Shown here: positions 1 to 8,685 of the stretch, piece after piece | How the letters are laid out: each line of letters begins with the position of its first letter | Position numbering within the stretch: the stretch's first letter is position 1 | Assembly: GCF_001421435.1 (NCBI RefSeq) | Contig: NZ_LMKA01000063.1 | Span: 1-33,521, forward strand | Reading direction: 5' to 3' | Source: Chryseobacterium sp. Leaf201 | Lineage (GTDB): Bacteria > Bacteroidota > Bacteroidia > Flavobacteriales > Weeksellaceae | DNA: 33,521 nt | Notes under the pieces: model-generated | The model's input: only the letters and a program-made list of their open reading frames with translations | What the model was told of the DNA's origin: nothing | Databases searched by the model: none | Translations under genes and position numbers: made by a program

Positions 1-121
1 AAAATATTTAACAGAATCTTTTTTTTTAAGGTTTAACGTTCAATTTCTTGTGTTATCTGAATTTGATACAAATACGTTTATTTTTATATTTAAATCACGA
101 ATGTGTCAGGAACCGCGAAAT

Positions 122-198
122 GATCACTTTCTTCGGACGCGCTTCGGTAATCTTTCGGAAAAACTTCCTTTTTCCGAAGCAGACTTTCGAAGGTGATC
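122..198. repeat. Nested palindrome, REP-like intergenic element
   Basis: Bases 154-163 and 169-178 are perfect inverted complements (10 bp) around a 5-base loop. GATCAC at 122-127 is complementary to GTGATC at 193-198, so the whole block can fold into one long interrupted stem. GCTTCGG (141-147) and CCGAAGC (174-180) offer an alternative pairing. No gene is seen in 1-342 apart from this element. It could be a dispersed palindromic repeat or the terminator of a gene to the left of the window. No other copy was noticed here. Confidence 0.55.
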
Positions 199-342
199 CG
201 AAGGAGATCTGAACACCCCCTCTTTAATACCTGTTAAACATCTGTAATTACGCTGGCATATATTAAACTGCTATAATGCATTATTTTAAGACCCTCTTTA
301 TGGCACTTGTATTGTAAATAATGGTATATTAATTCTATTCCT

Positions 343-777
343 ATGAAAAAACTGATTTTAACGGCAGTATGTATGGTTGGTTTATCAGCCTGTGATCAAT
401 CTGCTAAAATAACAGAGAAAAATATTAAGAATGAGAAACAAGCTGTGGGCTCCGATAAAGATGACCACGGATGCATTGCCTCGGCAGGACAAACCTGGAG
501 CGAACTGAAACAGGATTGTATCCAGGTTTTTAATGAAGGATTCCGGCTGAACCCTGTAGCTCCTCAAAAAGACGCAGCAGTAATCAGCGCATTTATCTTA
601 TTGAGTGATGACCAAAGCAAACTGGAACTTTTTTTGCCTGATCAGACCGATCACCATACGATTATTTTGAATAAAGATGCTCAGGGTATGTATCAGAATG
701 ATCAATATACCTATGATCCGGATAAGTCTGTTCTCTATGTCCAGGGTATAGAAAAATATAAAGGTAATGTAGAATAA
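343..777 (+). CDS. Small secreted lipoprotein, function unknown
   Basis: A 144-residue protein. The first 17 residues form a lipoprotein signal peptide (MKK, hydrophobic stretch) ending in the lipobox LSAC, so Cys17 should be lipidated and the protein anchored in a membrane. The mature part has a short Lys/Asn-rich linker and then a compact domain with two further cysteines in the pattern GCIASAGQTWSxLKxDC, followed by alternating strand-like segments (ELFLPD, YTYDPD, VLYVQG). From memory, similar SAG-TWS small lipoproteins occur in Bacteroidota without a known role; this is recall, not a search. The ATG at 343 follows an A/T-rich leader without a clear ribosome binding site, as usual in this phylum. 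It reads in the opposite direction to the RiPP operon to its right and is probably unrelated to it. Confidence 0.8.
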   Translation: MKKLILTAVCMVGLSACDQSAKITEKNIKNEKQAVGSDKDDHGCIASAGQTWSELKQDCIQVFNEGFRLNPVAPQKDAAVISAFILLSDDQSKLELFLPDQTDHHTIILNKDAQGMYQNDQYTYDPDKSVLYVQGIEKYKGNVE

Positions 778-1325
778 TGCCAAATATCCCACTCCACTTT
801 CTCATTCCTTCCTGATAGGGATTGAAGCTGCATTTCACCTCAAAGTCCTGCTTTTCAGGATTGCCCATAAATTCCACAATAATGCTTTTTGCATTCACCC
901 TCACCTCTTCCCGTATTGTCGCTTTAAGTTTCATTGATCATTTTTTTAAAGCTATTGTTGTAATGCGACAAAAGGTGTGGTGTTTTTGGTCTTTTAGAAT
1001 TTAAAAAATTAATAAAAGATTAAGGGTAAGAATTTGAGATCATATTTCAAATAAAAGTCAGGTTTGGATATATCATTCAAATCATTATTAGAAATAACAG
1101 AAAAGAAAAAGTTTGAACTCATTCATAAAAGATGGATTATCGAACTTACTTTTCATGATTTAATAACGACAGTAGGCTATGCATAAATTACGAATTCCTG
1201 ATGGGAACTTCTGAAAATACAATCAAATTATCTGCTATAAGATTATTATTGAATGAAATCTAAATAGGCCCTAAGTGTTCAATTTGCTCCGAAATCAGCG
1301 GTCAATTCAACTGAATTAACATATA
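778..1325. other. Gene-poor stretch with possible gene remnants
   Basis: No convincing intact gene. On the minus strand, 770-934 encodes a coding-like N-terminus (MKLKATIREEV..., about 50 residues) that then runs antisense into the lipoprotein gene, so it may be a truncated gene. On the plus strand, 1100-1186 reads EKKKFELIHKRWIIELTF... and then stops. The RWIIELTF part resembles the RWVVERTF segment of IS5-type transposases, but the piece is too short to assign. The rest is AT-rich. No clear terminator for the minus-strand RiPP operon was found just left of 1326. Confidence 0.35.
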
Positions 1326-2198
1326 TTAAAGAGGTAAGCTGTTTTTCTGTACTGAACACACCAACATATTGGCTTCAAAAAGAATATTGCCTCCAGTTTT
1401 AAAACCGGACAAAAGCGAATAAATATGTTGTTCCCTTTCCTGGCATTCATCAGGTGAAAGTGCAGACAATAGTGTATTGATTACGGGATTGCTGTCTTTG
1501 AAAAAGGCCCACAATTCCTGTTCGTTCCCTTCCCAGTTCAAGACTGTTTTTCTTTCCGTTACCAGAAGATTCCTGACAGGCTTGTTTTTGAACAATGCCT
1601 TAAGCGACCGGCTGTCAGAAAACATAAACGGATCCTGGCCGTCTGGATATTTATGGTCTTCCATAATGAATGTGTCCTTGACGAGCCGGAATAACTGGTT
1701 ATCCCCGGTCCAAGTTGTGATTATCATATGTCCTCCCGGTTTGAGTACGCGCAAAAACTGGTCGATGGCCTTTGATGTATACTTGATGTACATCAGGGAA
1801 AAAAAGCAGGTAAGCAGGCCAAAGCTGTCATCAGGATAATCCAGTGCTTCTGCGGCACATACTTTGAACGAGATATGGGGAAGCTTTTCTTCCTGCGCCA
1901 GCAGCCTGGCAATTTCGATTGATTCTGCAGCAATATCACAGGCTTCATAACGGCATTGCGGCCAGGCCTTCGCCAAATCGAGTACTGGAGTTCCAGTTCC
2001 TGTGGCAACGTCAAGGGCAGCAGCCGGCAAAGGCATGTTTTGCATCAATCCCTGAATGGTAAGACAGGCGTCTTCTGTCCATCGGGTAAGATAGGCATGC
2101 CATCTAATCCAGGGATCCGAAGTCTTGGCTATGATGGCTGCCCTGCGCGCCATCTGTACAAACTGGTTGTCAAGGGTTAATTTTTCACTGTTATCCAT
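1326..2198 (-). CDS. Class I SAM-dependent methyltransferase (RiPP tailoring candidate)
   Basis: A 290-residue soluble protein with the Methyltransf_11/25-like Rossmann fold. SAM-binding motif I is LDVATGTGTP at residues 62-71, the acidic residue for the ribose hydroxyls is D88 (CDIA), an acidic motif (ALDYPDDSFG) follows, and LKPGGHMIITTW near 155-166 is the post-motif strand. The N-terminal 55 residues are helical and may form a substrate lid. It is the last gene of the minus-strand RiPP operon, 46 bases after the small protein gene, so N-, O- or C-methylation of the modified peptide is the likely role. The substrate cannot be read from the sequence. A small-molecule methyltransferase is the alternative. 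The ATG at 2198 is the first in frame and fits the family length. Confidence 0.75.
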   Translation of the reverse strand: MDNSEKLTLDNQFVQMARRAAIIAKTSDPWIRWHAYLTRWTEDACLTIQGLMQNMPLPAAALDVATGTGTPVLDLAKAWPQCRYEACDIAAESIEIARLLAQEEKLPHISFKVCAAEALDYPDDSFGLLTCFFSLMYIKYTSKAIDQFLRVLKPGGHMIITTWTGDNQLFRLVKDTFIMEDHKYPDGQDPFMFSDSRSLKALFKNKPVRNLLVTERKTVLNWEGNEQELWAFFKDSNPVINTLLSALSPDECQEREQHIYSLLSGFKTGGNILFEANMLVCSVQKNSLPL

Positions 2199-2244
2199 AA
2201 TAGCTGCTGCCCGTTTTGAGCCGGGTAATGGGAATTATTCAATT

Positions 2245-2502
2245 TTACAACAAACGGTTCGGTTCAATCTTAAAATCCTGATCGGTAAGTGATGCTATTT
2301 CCACTATTGCTTTATGCCAGATTTCTTCCGGTGCATAAATAACCAGTTGACCCAACATTTGTAAATGTTCCACTTGTATGTTCATTTCTTCCAGTCGGTT
2401 TTTTAATGCTGCGAGCCGGTCTCTGCCTGCTCCCTCTGTATCCGCCACAAGCGATTGGGCATCTGACAAACTTACTAAAAAACTGATTCCTTCTTTTTTC
2501 AT
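2245..2502 (-). CDS. Small protein next to subtilase, possible propeptide-like partner
   Basis: An 85-residue protein starting 10 bases after the subtilase stop, hence almost certainly co-transcribed with it. It has no signal peptide and no cysteine. The layout is a strand (ISFLVSL), a long charged helix (residues about 16-40), a strand (LVIYAPEE), a second helix, and a C-terminus ending FKIEPNRLL. A beta-alpha-beta-beta-alpha-beta order with a terminal 'ExNR' is reminiscent of the inhibitor I9 / subtilisin propeptide fold, which assists folding of and inhibits subtilases. That function is inference from order and position only. The protein was not recognised otherwise, and it could equally be a recognition or scaffold protein for the peptide pathway. 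Confidence 0.6.
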   Translation of the reverse strand: MKKEGISFLVSLSDAQSLVADTEGAGRDRLAALKNRLEEMNIQVEHLQMLGQLVIYAPEEIWHKAIVEIASLTDQDFKIEPNRLL

Positions 2503-2512
2503 GGCCTTTTTT

Positions 2513-3742
2513 TTAGTTGATTAAATTTATCCTGCCTCTGCCGGCCCGCTCTGCATCCTGCAAAGGTACTACCATATTAAGCAATAATTCCTTGAGCTTC
2601 AGCGGCTGCGTGATCAGTTCGGGCTGCCGTTCAAGCAATAGTGCCGCTATCCCTGCTGCTACCGGCGAAGCCATTGAGGTGCCGCTTTGTTTGAAGTATT
2701 GGTTCCCAGGTCCTGACAGGCTGGAGTACAGCCAGACGCCCGGAGCACTGATGTCCGGTTTGTTGATATTGCCTAACTGGGCTACTGTGCCCCAGGAGGA
2801 GAACGAAGCTACCTGATCATTTTCGTCTAAAGCACCAATACCCAGTGTCAGGTCATAATTTCCAGGGCTTGAATCGCTGTTTTTTCCTTTACTTCCGTTA
2901 TTGCCTATTGCTGCAATCATAAGAGTGCCGGGATCCGTAAGTGCCATGTCCAGTGCACCGTGCAGGTAATCATTAAAACCGGCTGCAGATTCTATGGAGG
3001 CATTAATCAGATGTACTCTTCCCGCCTGCGTATCATTATCACGGCCCTGTTCCAGCAGGTAATTCAGACCGCCCAGTATTTGCGCCAGGTATCCTGCTGT
3101 GCCACCGCGTTCGGTAAGGCATGCTGCTACGGTTAGCGAAGCATCCGGCGCTACCCCTGCATTTCTACCGGCCAGAAGGCCGCACACATGAGTACCATGG
3201 GTACCGTAGTCTTTTGGGATTGTGCCAACAAGTTTACCTACACTGTCAAACTCTGCAAATTTTATCTGCTTGCCGGCAAACTCCTGGTGACTTGCATAAA
3301 TTCCGCTGTCGATTACGCCTATATTGATATTCCTGCCGGTAAGGCTCCCATCCAGGTTAAGTTTTTTCTTGTGCCAGAATTCCGGTAAGGTTGCCTTTGA
3401 CTCCAGCGATATTTCTGCAGGTGTAACCGATGCCACTTCTACATTTTCCCTGATCGTGGCATCAAAAGCATTTTTGAAGTAAGATTCATCTATCTGCTCT
3501 TCGTCAATAATAAAAGTGCAAAGATTGGCAAGGGCATGATAGACACCCTGCGACCTGGATTCAGTGAGCTGTGATCGCATTTTTTGTTGATGTGGCGCAT
3601 TTTGAATAAGATCATGAATATGGGCGGTTTTACCCTTTGCTGAATAGAGATTGAGATGAGGTCCGGCCCTCCTGAGTCTTTGTTCCCTGGACTCCAGATC
3701 CTGCAAAAAGGCTTTGGATGGAATAACGATTTTAACTGCCAT
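2513..3742 (-). CDS. S8 subtilisin-like serine protease, likely RiPP leader peptidase
   Basis: A 409-residue peptidase of family S8. The catalytic triad is visible: Asp145 in IGVIDSGIY, His182 in GTHGTHVCG and Ser356 in GTSMASPVAAG. The oxyanion Asn is N281 (AAIGNNG). Residues 1 to about 120 precede the catalytic domain and resemble an inhibitory prosegment. No secretion signal is seen at the N-terminus (MAVKIVIPSKAF), so it probably acts in the cytoplasm or leaves by an unusual route. It overlaps the upstream hypothetical gene by 11 bases, a sign of translational coupling. In a RiPP operon without a bifunctional peptidase-transporter, the natural job is removing the proteusin leader. The precursor lacks the usual Gly-Gly site and has an ATAAAAS stretch at the leader-core border, compatible with a subtilase that accepts small residues. 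Confidence 0.88.
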   Translation of the reverse strand: MAVKIVIPSKAFLQDLESREQRLRRAGPHLNLYSAKGKTAHIHDLIQNAPHQQKMRSQLTESRSQGVYHALANLCTFIIDEEQIDESYFKNAFDATIRENVEVASVTPAEISLESKATLPEFWHKKKLNLDGSLTGRNINIGVIDSGIYASHQEFAGKQIKFAEFDSVGKLVGTIPKDYGTHGTHVCGLLAGRNAGVAPDASLTVAACLTERGGTAGYLAQILGGLNYLLEQGRDNDTQAGRVHLINASIESAAGFNDYLHGALDMALTDPGTLMIAAIGNNGSKGKNSDSSPGNYDLTLGIGALDENDQVASFSSWGTVAQLGNINKPDISAPGVWLYSSLSGPGNQYFKQSGTSMASPVAAGIAALLLERQPELITQPLKLKELLLNMVVPLQDAERAGRGRINLIN

Positions 3743-4202
3743 AGCTATTGATTTTGGGTCTGGTATCCCTGATTGTGATTACAGTATTTTTCCCTCTTAG
3801 TTCCTGCGGATCGAGCTGTATTATACCCATTGGATGCTTAGGCATATACGCCGGCAGGGGAATATAGAAGGCCCAGATAAAGGTGAGCCCTACCGGGCCG
3901 CTTAACTGATCGTCGCTAAGGAGATGCGTGACACGGAAATTCCCACCCGCATTCCCTTTCCGCGGCTGCATATCATATAATAGGTGCTTTTCTGCAGATA
4001 CCAGGCCACATTCCAGCTCAAGGTTATAGCTGATGTCCCAGGTAACAGCCGCTTTATCCTGTGTATCAAGGTCATCCTGGTGTTTTTCAACAGAGCAGGC
4101 CGGCAGGTTAAAAGGGAAATAGTCGGCCGGCCAACGGAAATAATCTTCCCAGTAAGGGTCCAGGCCAACAATTGTTTTTGCTTCAGTATTTATGTGTATC
4201 AT
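3732..4202 (-). CDS. Conserved-looking hypothetical protein of RiPP operon
   Basis: A 156-residue protein, not recognised. It starts with MIHINTEAKTIVGLDPYWEDYF, is rich in aromatic and acidic residues, has two cysteines (CSVEKHQ and LECGLV), no signal peptide and no transmembrane segment. Several regular strand-like stretches (TWDISYNLELECGLV, VGLTFIWAFYIPL, NTVITIRDTRP) suggest a mostly beta fold. It sits 4 bases after the LanM-like gene and overlaps the protease gene by 11 bases, so it is translated with the pathway. Possible roles are a scaffold, an immunity factor or a further tailoring enzyme. Nothing in the sequence chooses between these. Confidence 0.7.
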   Translation of the reverse strand: MIHINTEAKTIVGLDPYWEDYFRWPADYFPFNLPACSVEKHQDDLDTQDKAAVTWDISYNLELECGLVSAEKHLLYDMQPRKGNAGGNFRVTHLLSDDQLSGPVGLTFIWAFYIPLPAYMPKHPMGIIQLDPQELRGKNTVITIRDTRPKINSYGS

Positions 4203-4206
4203 TTTG

Positions 4207-7200
4207 CTATAGATTTTTGAAAGAATTTAAACGACGGAAGGAACCAAACTTCCCGGCCTGGTCTAACCTTAAGAATAAATGGCATAGTGCACCTGTTCCA
4301 TGAATAACGGACAACAAGTGTATATCGGAAGCCCAGCTATCAGCAAACCATTGGCCTGTTTGCTCTTTCCTGGAGACGATCGCTGCAGCAAAATACATTG
4401 CCTGTACGAGGTATTGTCTGTCACCGGTAATATCAGATAGATTTAGTGCCAGCTCTGCATAATCGATCAGCTGTTGTACTGTTAACTGCCGGATATCCCG
4501 GGACAGGCATTCAGCATATACATCAGCGCTGTTTTGATCATACCTGTATTCCAGGGCTGTAAATAAAGTTCCCATATCCAGGTCTTGCCCGAATGAAAAA
4601 TTATCAGATCGACCATTCATGATCTGGTGAAGATAGTTGTATCCGGGCTTTAATGAAGGCAACACCTCCAGCGGTCTTGCATATCCCGGAAAAATGCCTT
4701 TGGATTCGAAAGAATGCCGGCTAAGTTCCGCGAGTTCCGCGGCCGGTTTAAGCCCGTGAAGACTGAACAGCAACCCGGAATAACCACTGATGAAATCCTG
4801 GGAAGTATACTGCCTGAGTTGCTCCAGGGGAATTGCATCTATGTAAAGTTGTAAAGCGTCCCTGGCTTCAGCAGATTGCAAATGCCGGGCGGCATATTCC
4901 AGAGCGATAATCTGGGAGCCGATGCCTGCATAAGCGCCAAGTAATAAGGGTTTGTCTGTAGTGCCCCATACCAGGTCCAGATGATTGAAGTTGGAGATAG
5001 AATTTTTTACTACGGATAAAGTGGAGGCCAGACTGCCTAATGCATATGTTTTATAATCGGCCAGGCCATATGCCCGGTAAAGATCGGTAAACATCATGCT
5101 CAGTCCGCAGGTACCTGATAGCAGATCGGGCTTCAGTACCTCCAGCATATAAGTACCGATATGTGGCTGGTAATCCAGGCCTATCCAGGCCATATCGCCC
5201 TTCGGGTTTTTGATAGCATGATTCATGATCAGGGAGGCACAAGCTTTTGCCTGCGCAGCCCAGTCCTGAATTGGAACTTGTCCGGTTGTTTCTTTATAGC
5301 TGCCTACCGGCGCTGCATGATCCCCGCAATAAAAGGTGCTGGCAACGATCTGCTGATGTTTTTTGATGTCGAAAGAATCGATCGAGCGTAAACGGGCAAT
5401 CATCATGTCCAGGGCGCTGTGGTCAAAATAGTTAAGTAGAACGGTATTCACTGCCAGTTGTGTGCTGCCGCCGACAGCAGTAAAAAGCGGGATGTCCAGG
5501 TGGCGCATCGACGCAATCTCGCTGGCGAGGACGGTTGCTTTTTCTGGGTTCAGTTTATTGTCTTCCCATACTTCTTTGAACAGGGAAAATAATGATTTAT
5601 CCCTGATAATACCACCAACCATGTTTTGCGAATGCGTAGAAATTTTGATAATACGCATATAAGTCCAGGTATCGCGGTGGATATACCGCAGGAGAGCGTC
5701 CGAGAATTTATTAAGACAGCTGTTTTCCGCCAGCAGCTTATCTTTTAAGTGTACCAGAGCATGATTCATCTCTGCATAACCTTGTTGGAACACCTCCATA
5801 TAATCTGAGGAAAGGGCAAACACACCTTTGACACTCGGCAGGTAATCGGTTTTTTCCCAAGTAATATACCCCGCATCCGATTTCTTGATACCTATGCTGA
5901 TATTGTTATCAGCAGCCAGCGAAAGTTTGAAAGGGGAAGAAAAGGGTTTGATTGAAGCCAGGGTACCCAGATCTTCGGCTTTTACGCCCACGCCTATCGG
6001 CGTAGGAAAAGAAATGATGCCGATCTTGATCACGGACTCTTCGATTTCCTGTAATGCTTTTTGCTCTGATGGTAACAGGTCTTTACCTGCTTCTTTTATA
6101 TGCTGAATCACCATTTCCAGATCGACAAATACAGGTTGATCTCCGTGTGCTACTAAGTTATCCAGCCAGAAATCCCGGGCGCCGCACAACTGGAATAAAC
6201 GGGTAAGCATCCCCATCCGCCGGAAAAAAGCCGGGAACTCCGAAGTATCACTGCATTCCTTATGGGTAATAAATTCTTCCCAGGTATAGTTGCCCATTAC
6301 CGCTATCCTGCGCGTGGCCAGGTTCAGGGGTAATACGGTATTCAGTTCTTTGACCAATCCAAAAAAATCATTGGCGATCTGTAAATTCTTGGGTTTGTAA
6401 ACCAATTTCCTGCCGCCTGAAAAAGTAAGTAATGCAACCGATCTTCCGTTGCAATGCACATCACCAGCATCTCCGGAATAATCGATAAGCAGCCCGAGCT
6501 CATCTTTATTGAAGAAGGTATTCGCGATCATCTCCCTATCCCGCGATAAACGTTCTAAAAACTCGGTTATACTATCGGCCCAATTGGTGTAGGCCACGGC
6601 TAATAACCGGCCAAGAACAGGATAATTTTCGATACGTTGCAGCCATGCCTCAAAATCTGCCAGGTCTGCTGTTTTATCGCCAGTGGCAAATGAAGGAATA
6701 ATACTGTTGAGATAAATCTCGTTATCCAGTACAGAAACAGAAAGCGTAACCAGCCTCCGGCCAATAGCCTGCACCATCTGTGCGCCTGAATGGTAAGTGA
6801 TCCCTAAACCAAGCCTGTCCGATTCGGCAATAACATGTGCTTCCGCCATTTTAACGAAGGGAAGCAGAATACGTTCCACGGAGTAATCCTGCTTATCCCC
6901 GGTGTGAGGCAGGGTACAAAAACCGGACAGGTTCTGAAATACTTTTTTTAGTGCCTTGGCCCAGTCCGGCAATAAATCCGGATCGTTAACGATCACATCC
7001 GACTGAACTGCACTTAAGAATATGGTTTTATCCCAACCCATGAATCGCAGAAACGCATCTAATTTGGCCACATCGCCATAACCTACTATATCTGCCCACT
7101 CCTTCGCTATGTCCGGTGTAGGACCTTGTATCCTTTCCAAACATGTAAAGGCTTTACCTTCCATCAATTCATCAATAGAACAGGCAGTTGCAATAACCCG

Positions 7201-7281
7201 GTACAAACGCGCTGTTATTGTTGCAGAGGGTGATATTATTTCGTTAACATCCATAAAAGAAGCCTTTTTTATAAAGTTCAT
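4207..7281 (-). CDS. LanM-like (type 2) dehydratase with degenerate LanC domain
   Basis: A 1024-residue protein. The N-terminal DUF4135 dehydratase domain (about 60-690) would phosphorylate and eliminate Ser/Thr of the precursor. Visible LanM landmarks are D274-x-H276 in DVHCNGRSV, K296 in VYKPK, D370/N375 in DFWLDN, D387-x-E389 in VDLEMV and the R543...T549 pair. The family's usual DxHxxN motif has Trp372 in place of His. The C-terminal part (about 715-1010) keeps the LanC helical repeats (LSGTCGL, LLGAYAGIG, DFISGYSGLL, SVIHGTGAL). However, where zinc-binding Cys and Cys-His are expected, FSFGQDLDMG and LIDYAELALN occur, so thioether cyclase activity is doubtful. Its start overlaps the epimerase gene by 38 bases. 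An alternative ATG (Met10, at 7254) has AAAAGG about 8 bases upstream and a shorter overlap, and may be the true start. Confidence 0.88.
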   Translation of the reverse strand: MNFIKKASFMDVNEIISPSATITARLYRVIATACSIDELMEGKAFTCLERIQGPTPDIAKEWADIVGYGDVAKLDAFLRFMGWDKTIFLSAVQSDVIVNDPDLLPDWAKALKKVFQNLSGFCTLPHTGDKQDYSVERILLPFVKMAEAHVIAESDRLGLGITYHSGAQMVQAIGRRLVTLSVSVLDNEIYLNSIIPSFATGDKTADLADFEAWLQRIENYPVLGRLLAVAYTNWADSITEFLERLSRDREMIANTFFNKDELGLLIDYSGDAGDVHCNGRSVALLTFSGGRKLVYKPKNLQIANDFFGLVKELNTVLPLNLATRRIAVMGNYTWEEFITHKECSDTSEFPAFFRRMGMLTRLFQLCGARDFWLDNLVAHGDQPVFVDLEMVIQHIKEAGKDLLPSEQKALQEIEESVIKIGIISFPTPIGVGVKAEDLGTLASIKPFSSPFKLSLAADNNISIGIKKSDAGYITWEKTDYLPSVKGVFALSSDYMEVFQQGYAEMNHALVHLKDKLLAENSCLNKFSDALLRYIHRDTWTYMRIIKISTHSQNMVGGIIRDKSLFSLFKEVWEDNKLNPEKATVLASEIASMRHLDIPLFTAVGGSTQLAVNTVLLNYFDHSALDMMIARLRSIDSFDIKKHQQIVASTFYCGDHAAPVGSYKETTGQVPIQDWAAQAKACASLIMNHAIKNPKGDMAWIGLDYQPHIGTYMLEVLKPDLLSGTCGLSMMFTDLYRAYGLADYKTYALGSLASTLSVVKNSISNFNHLDLVWGTTDKPLLLGAYAGIGSQIIALEYAARHLQSAEARDALQLYIDAIPLEQLRQYTSQDFISGYSGLLFSLHGLKPAAELAELSRHSFESKGIFPGYARPLEVLPSLKPGYNYLHQIMNGRSDNFSFGQDLDMGTLFTALEYRYDQNSADVYAECLSRDIRQLTVQQLIDYAELALNLSDITGDRQYLVQAMYFAAAIVSRKEQTGQWFADSWASDIHLLSVIHGTGALCHLFLRLDQAGKFGSFRRLNSFKNL

Positions 7282-8674
7282 TAATTAATAAGTCCGATTC
7301 TTGCGGTGAGATTGAAAAGTTAGCCGCCGCGTGCTGCCGGATATCGGTAAGTCTGACCGGAACTTCGGTTATATGCCTTACCAGATAATAAAGGGATGGA
7401 TTGGCCGTTTCTTCTATAATTTCCTTCTGATTAAAACGTCCTTTTATTTCAATACGATCCGGCAACACACTTATATCCAACCAGGGATGGAAACGGAGGA
7501 TGTCGTTGTCCTCTAGCTTCTCCTTAAAATATTGTATGCTCCATGACTGCAGGATCATTTCCAGTTCGGCTGCATTTTCATAGATTGCCTCGGCAAATAT
7601 AATATAGCCCAAAGGCCATTCATCAGATGCCGTGGTGGGGCTTATCAGCTGTATCTTCCTGCTTACCGCGTTAATCAGGAAGCCGGTTACACAGCAAATG
7701 CTGCCATTGGCATATTCTTCCGATTCAGCATAGTCGGAGTTAAAACGATGCCAGGGGGCTTTGCGTAGCTTATTGTCTTGCTGAGATAGGATCTCCGGGC
7801 GTTCCAACGCTTTCTTTCTGAAATTGCCGGCATTACCGTAAGCAAAGCTGGTATTCATATTGAGAGCCAGACATTCCACTTCAGCAAGCTCTTCGGCGCT
7901 AAATGCTTTATGGACTTTACTCATAATGCCCAGCGAGGTGAGAGAAAACCGGTTGAGCCAGCAGCCATGGTCTGCGGAAAGCTCAATAAAACGGCGTATG
8001 CGTTCTGTATCTTTATGAGCTACCGCCGTAGTGGTAGGTGGGAAAACCCCGCATGCTTCATAAATATCAAGGCAGAATTTTTCATAATCAGGGTTGTCAA
8101 AAGGTTCAGTGGCCCAGTAAAGAAATGTAGATTTCATGGCGTCGCCAAGGAAAGAATGCATGGTATCGAGCAGCCTGAGCCACTCTTCGCGGTTGTCTTC
8201 ATAATTATAGTTTTCTTTAAAGCTATCCGGCGATAGGGCACAAAACCAACATCCTACAGAGCATCCCTGTGATAACTCGACCGTCATGGAGGAGTGAATA
8301 TTGGTATCCGTAAAAAAAGGCCCGAGATCAAATCGCTGACGCGCGATCTGCCTGTTCCTCCAGGCAAGCATGCCGCGATCCCTGGGCAGGTTCTCAGACA
8401 GGTAAAACGACTGAATGAGATCCTGCTTGCTCTTCGATATCTCCCACATGGTTTTCACCGGTTGCGGCAACTCTGTTATCCGTTCATCAATCATGTATTT
8501 TATCTCATCAGGCGTTACCGGTATGGCGTGCTTTTTCAGTGCCTCAGTTGTATTGTTGATCAGGTCCTGTTTGAAATCGGGGTCGGCCGACCAACGCTCA
8601 AAAAATCTCTTTAAACCTGCATAACGATGCAGATTATCATGATAGCTGTTTCTATAGTTCAGGCTTTTTTGCAT
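7244..8674 (-). CDS. Radical SAM peptide epimerase, PoyD-like (proteusin maturase)
   Basis: A 476-residue protein. The radical SAM [4Fe-4S] motif is C138-x3-C142-x2-C145 (QGCSVGCWFCALSP). A GCSVGCWFC context together with an NHLP-leader precursor is typical, as I recall, of the RiPP amino-acid epimerase family founded by PoyD and OspD, which convert L- to D-residues in the core peptide. Adjacent C327-C328 (SICCVTGF) lies where such enzymes carry the hydrogen-donor cysteine; that assignment is inference. No SPASM-type cysteine cluster is evident at the C-terminus, which favours an epimerase over a sactipeptide-type enzyme. It lies 11 bases after the dehydrogenase gene and overlaps the LanM-like gene, so it is in the middle of the operon. 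Alternative: another radical SAM peptide-modifying enzyme. Confidence 0.8.
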   Translation of the reverse strand: MQKSLNYRNSYHDNLHRYAGLKRFFERWSADPDFKQDLINNTTEALKKHAIPVTPDEIKYMIDERITELPQPVKTMWEISKSKQDLIQSFYLSENLPRDRGMLAWRNRQIARQRFDLGPFFTDTNIHSSMTVELSQGCSVGCWFCALSPDSFKENYNYEDNREEWLRLLDTMHSFLGDAMKSTFLYWATEPFDNPDYEKFCLDIYEACGVFPPTTTAVAHKDTERIRRFIELSADHGCWLNRFSLTSLGIMSKVHKAFSAEELAEVECLALNMNTSFAYGNAGNFRKKALERPEILSQQDNKLRKAPWHRFNSDYAESEEYANGSICCVTGFLINAVSRKIQLISPTTASDEWPLGYIIFAEAIYENAAELEMILQSWSIQYFKEKLEDNDILRFHPWLDISVLPDRIEIKGRFNQKEIIEETANPSLYYLVRHITEVPVRLTDIRQHAAANFSISPQESDLLINELYKKGFFYGC

Positions 8675-8685
8675 GTTTTTCTAAT

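Noticed and set aside
1100..1186. IS5-type transposase remnant (KRWIIELTF)
   Set aside because: Only one short motif resembles the family, and no terminal inverted repeats or other transposase blocks are seen.
4207..7281. Thiopeptide-type split LanB dehydratase or [4+2] cyclase in the RiPP operon
   Set aside because: The large protein has LanM (DUF4135) motifs, not LanB ones, and no gene resembles a thiopeptide pyridine synthase. A macrocyclic thiopeptide is therefore not claimed.
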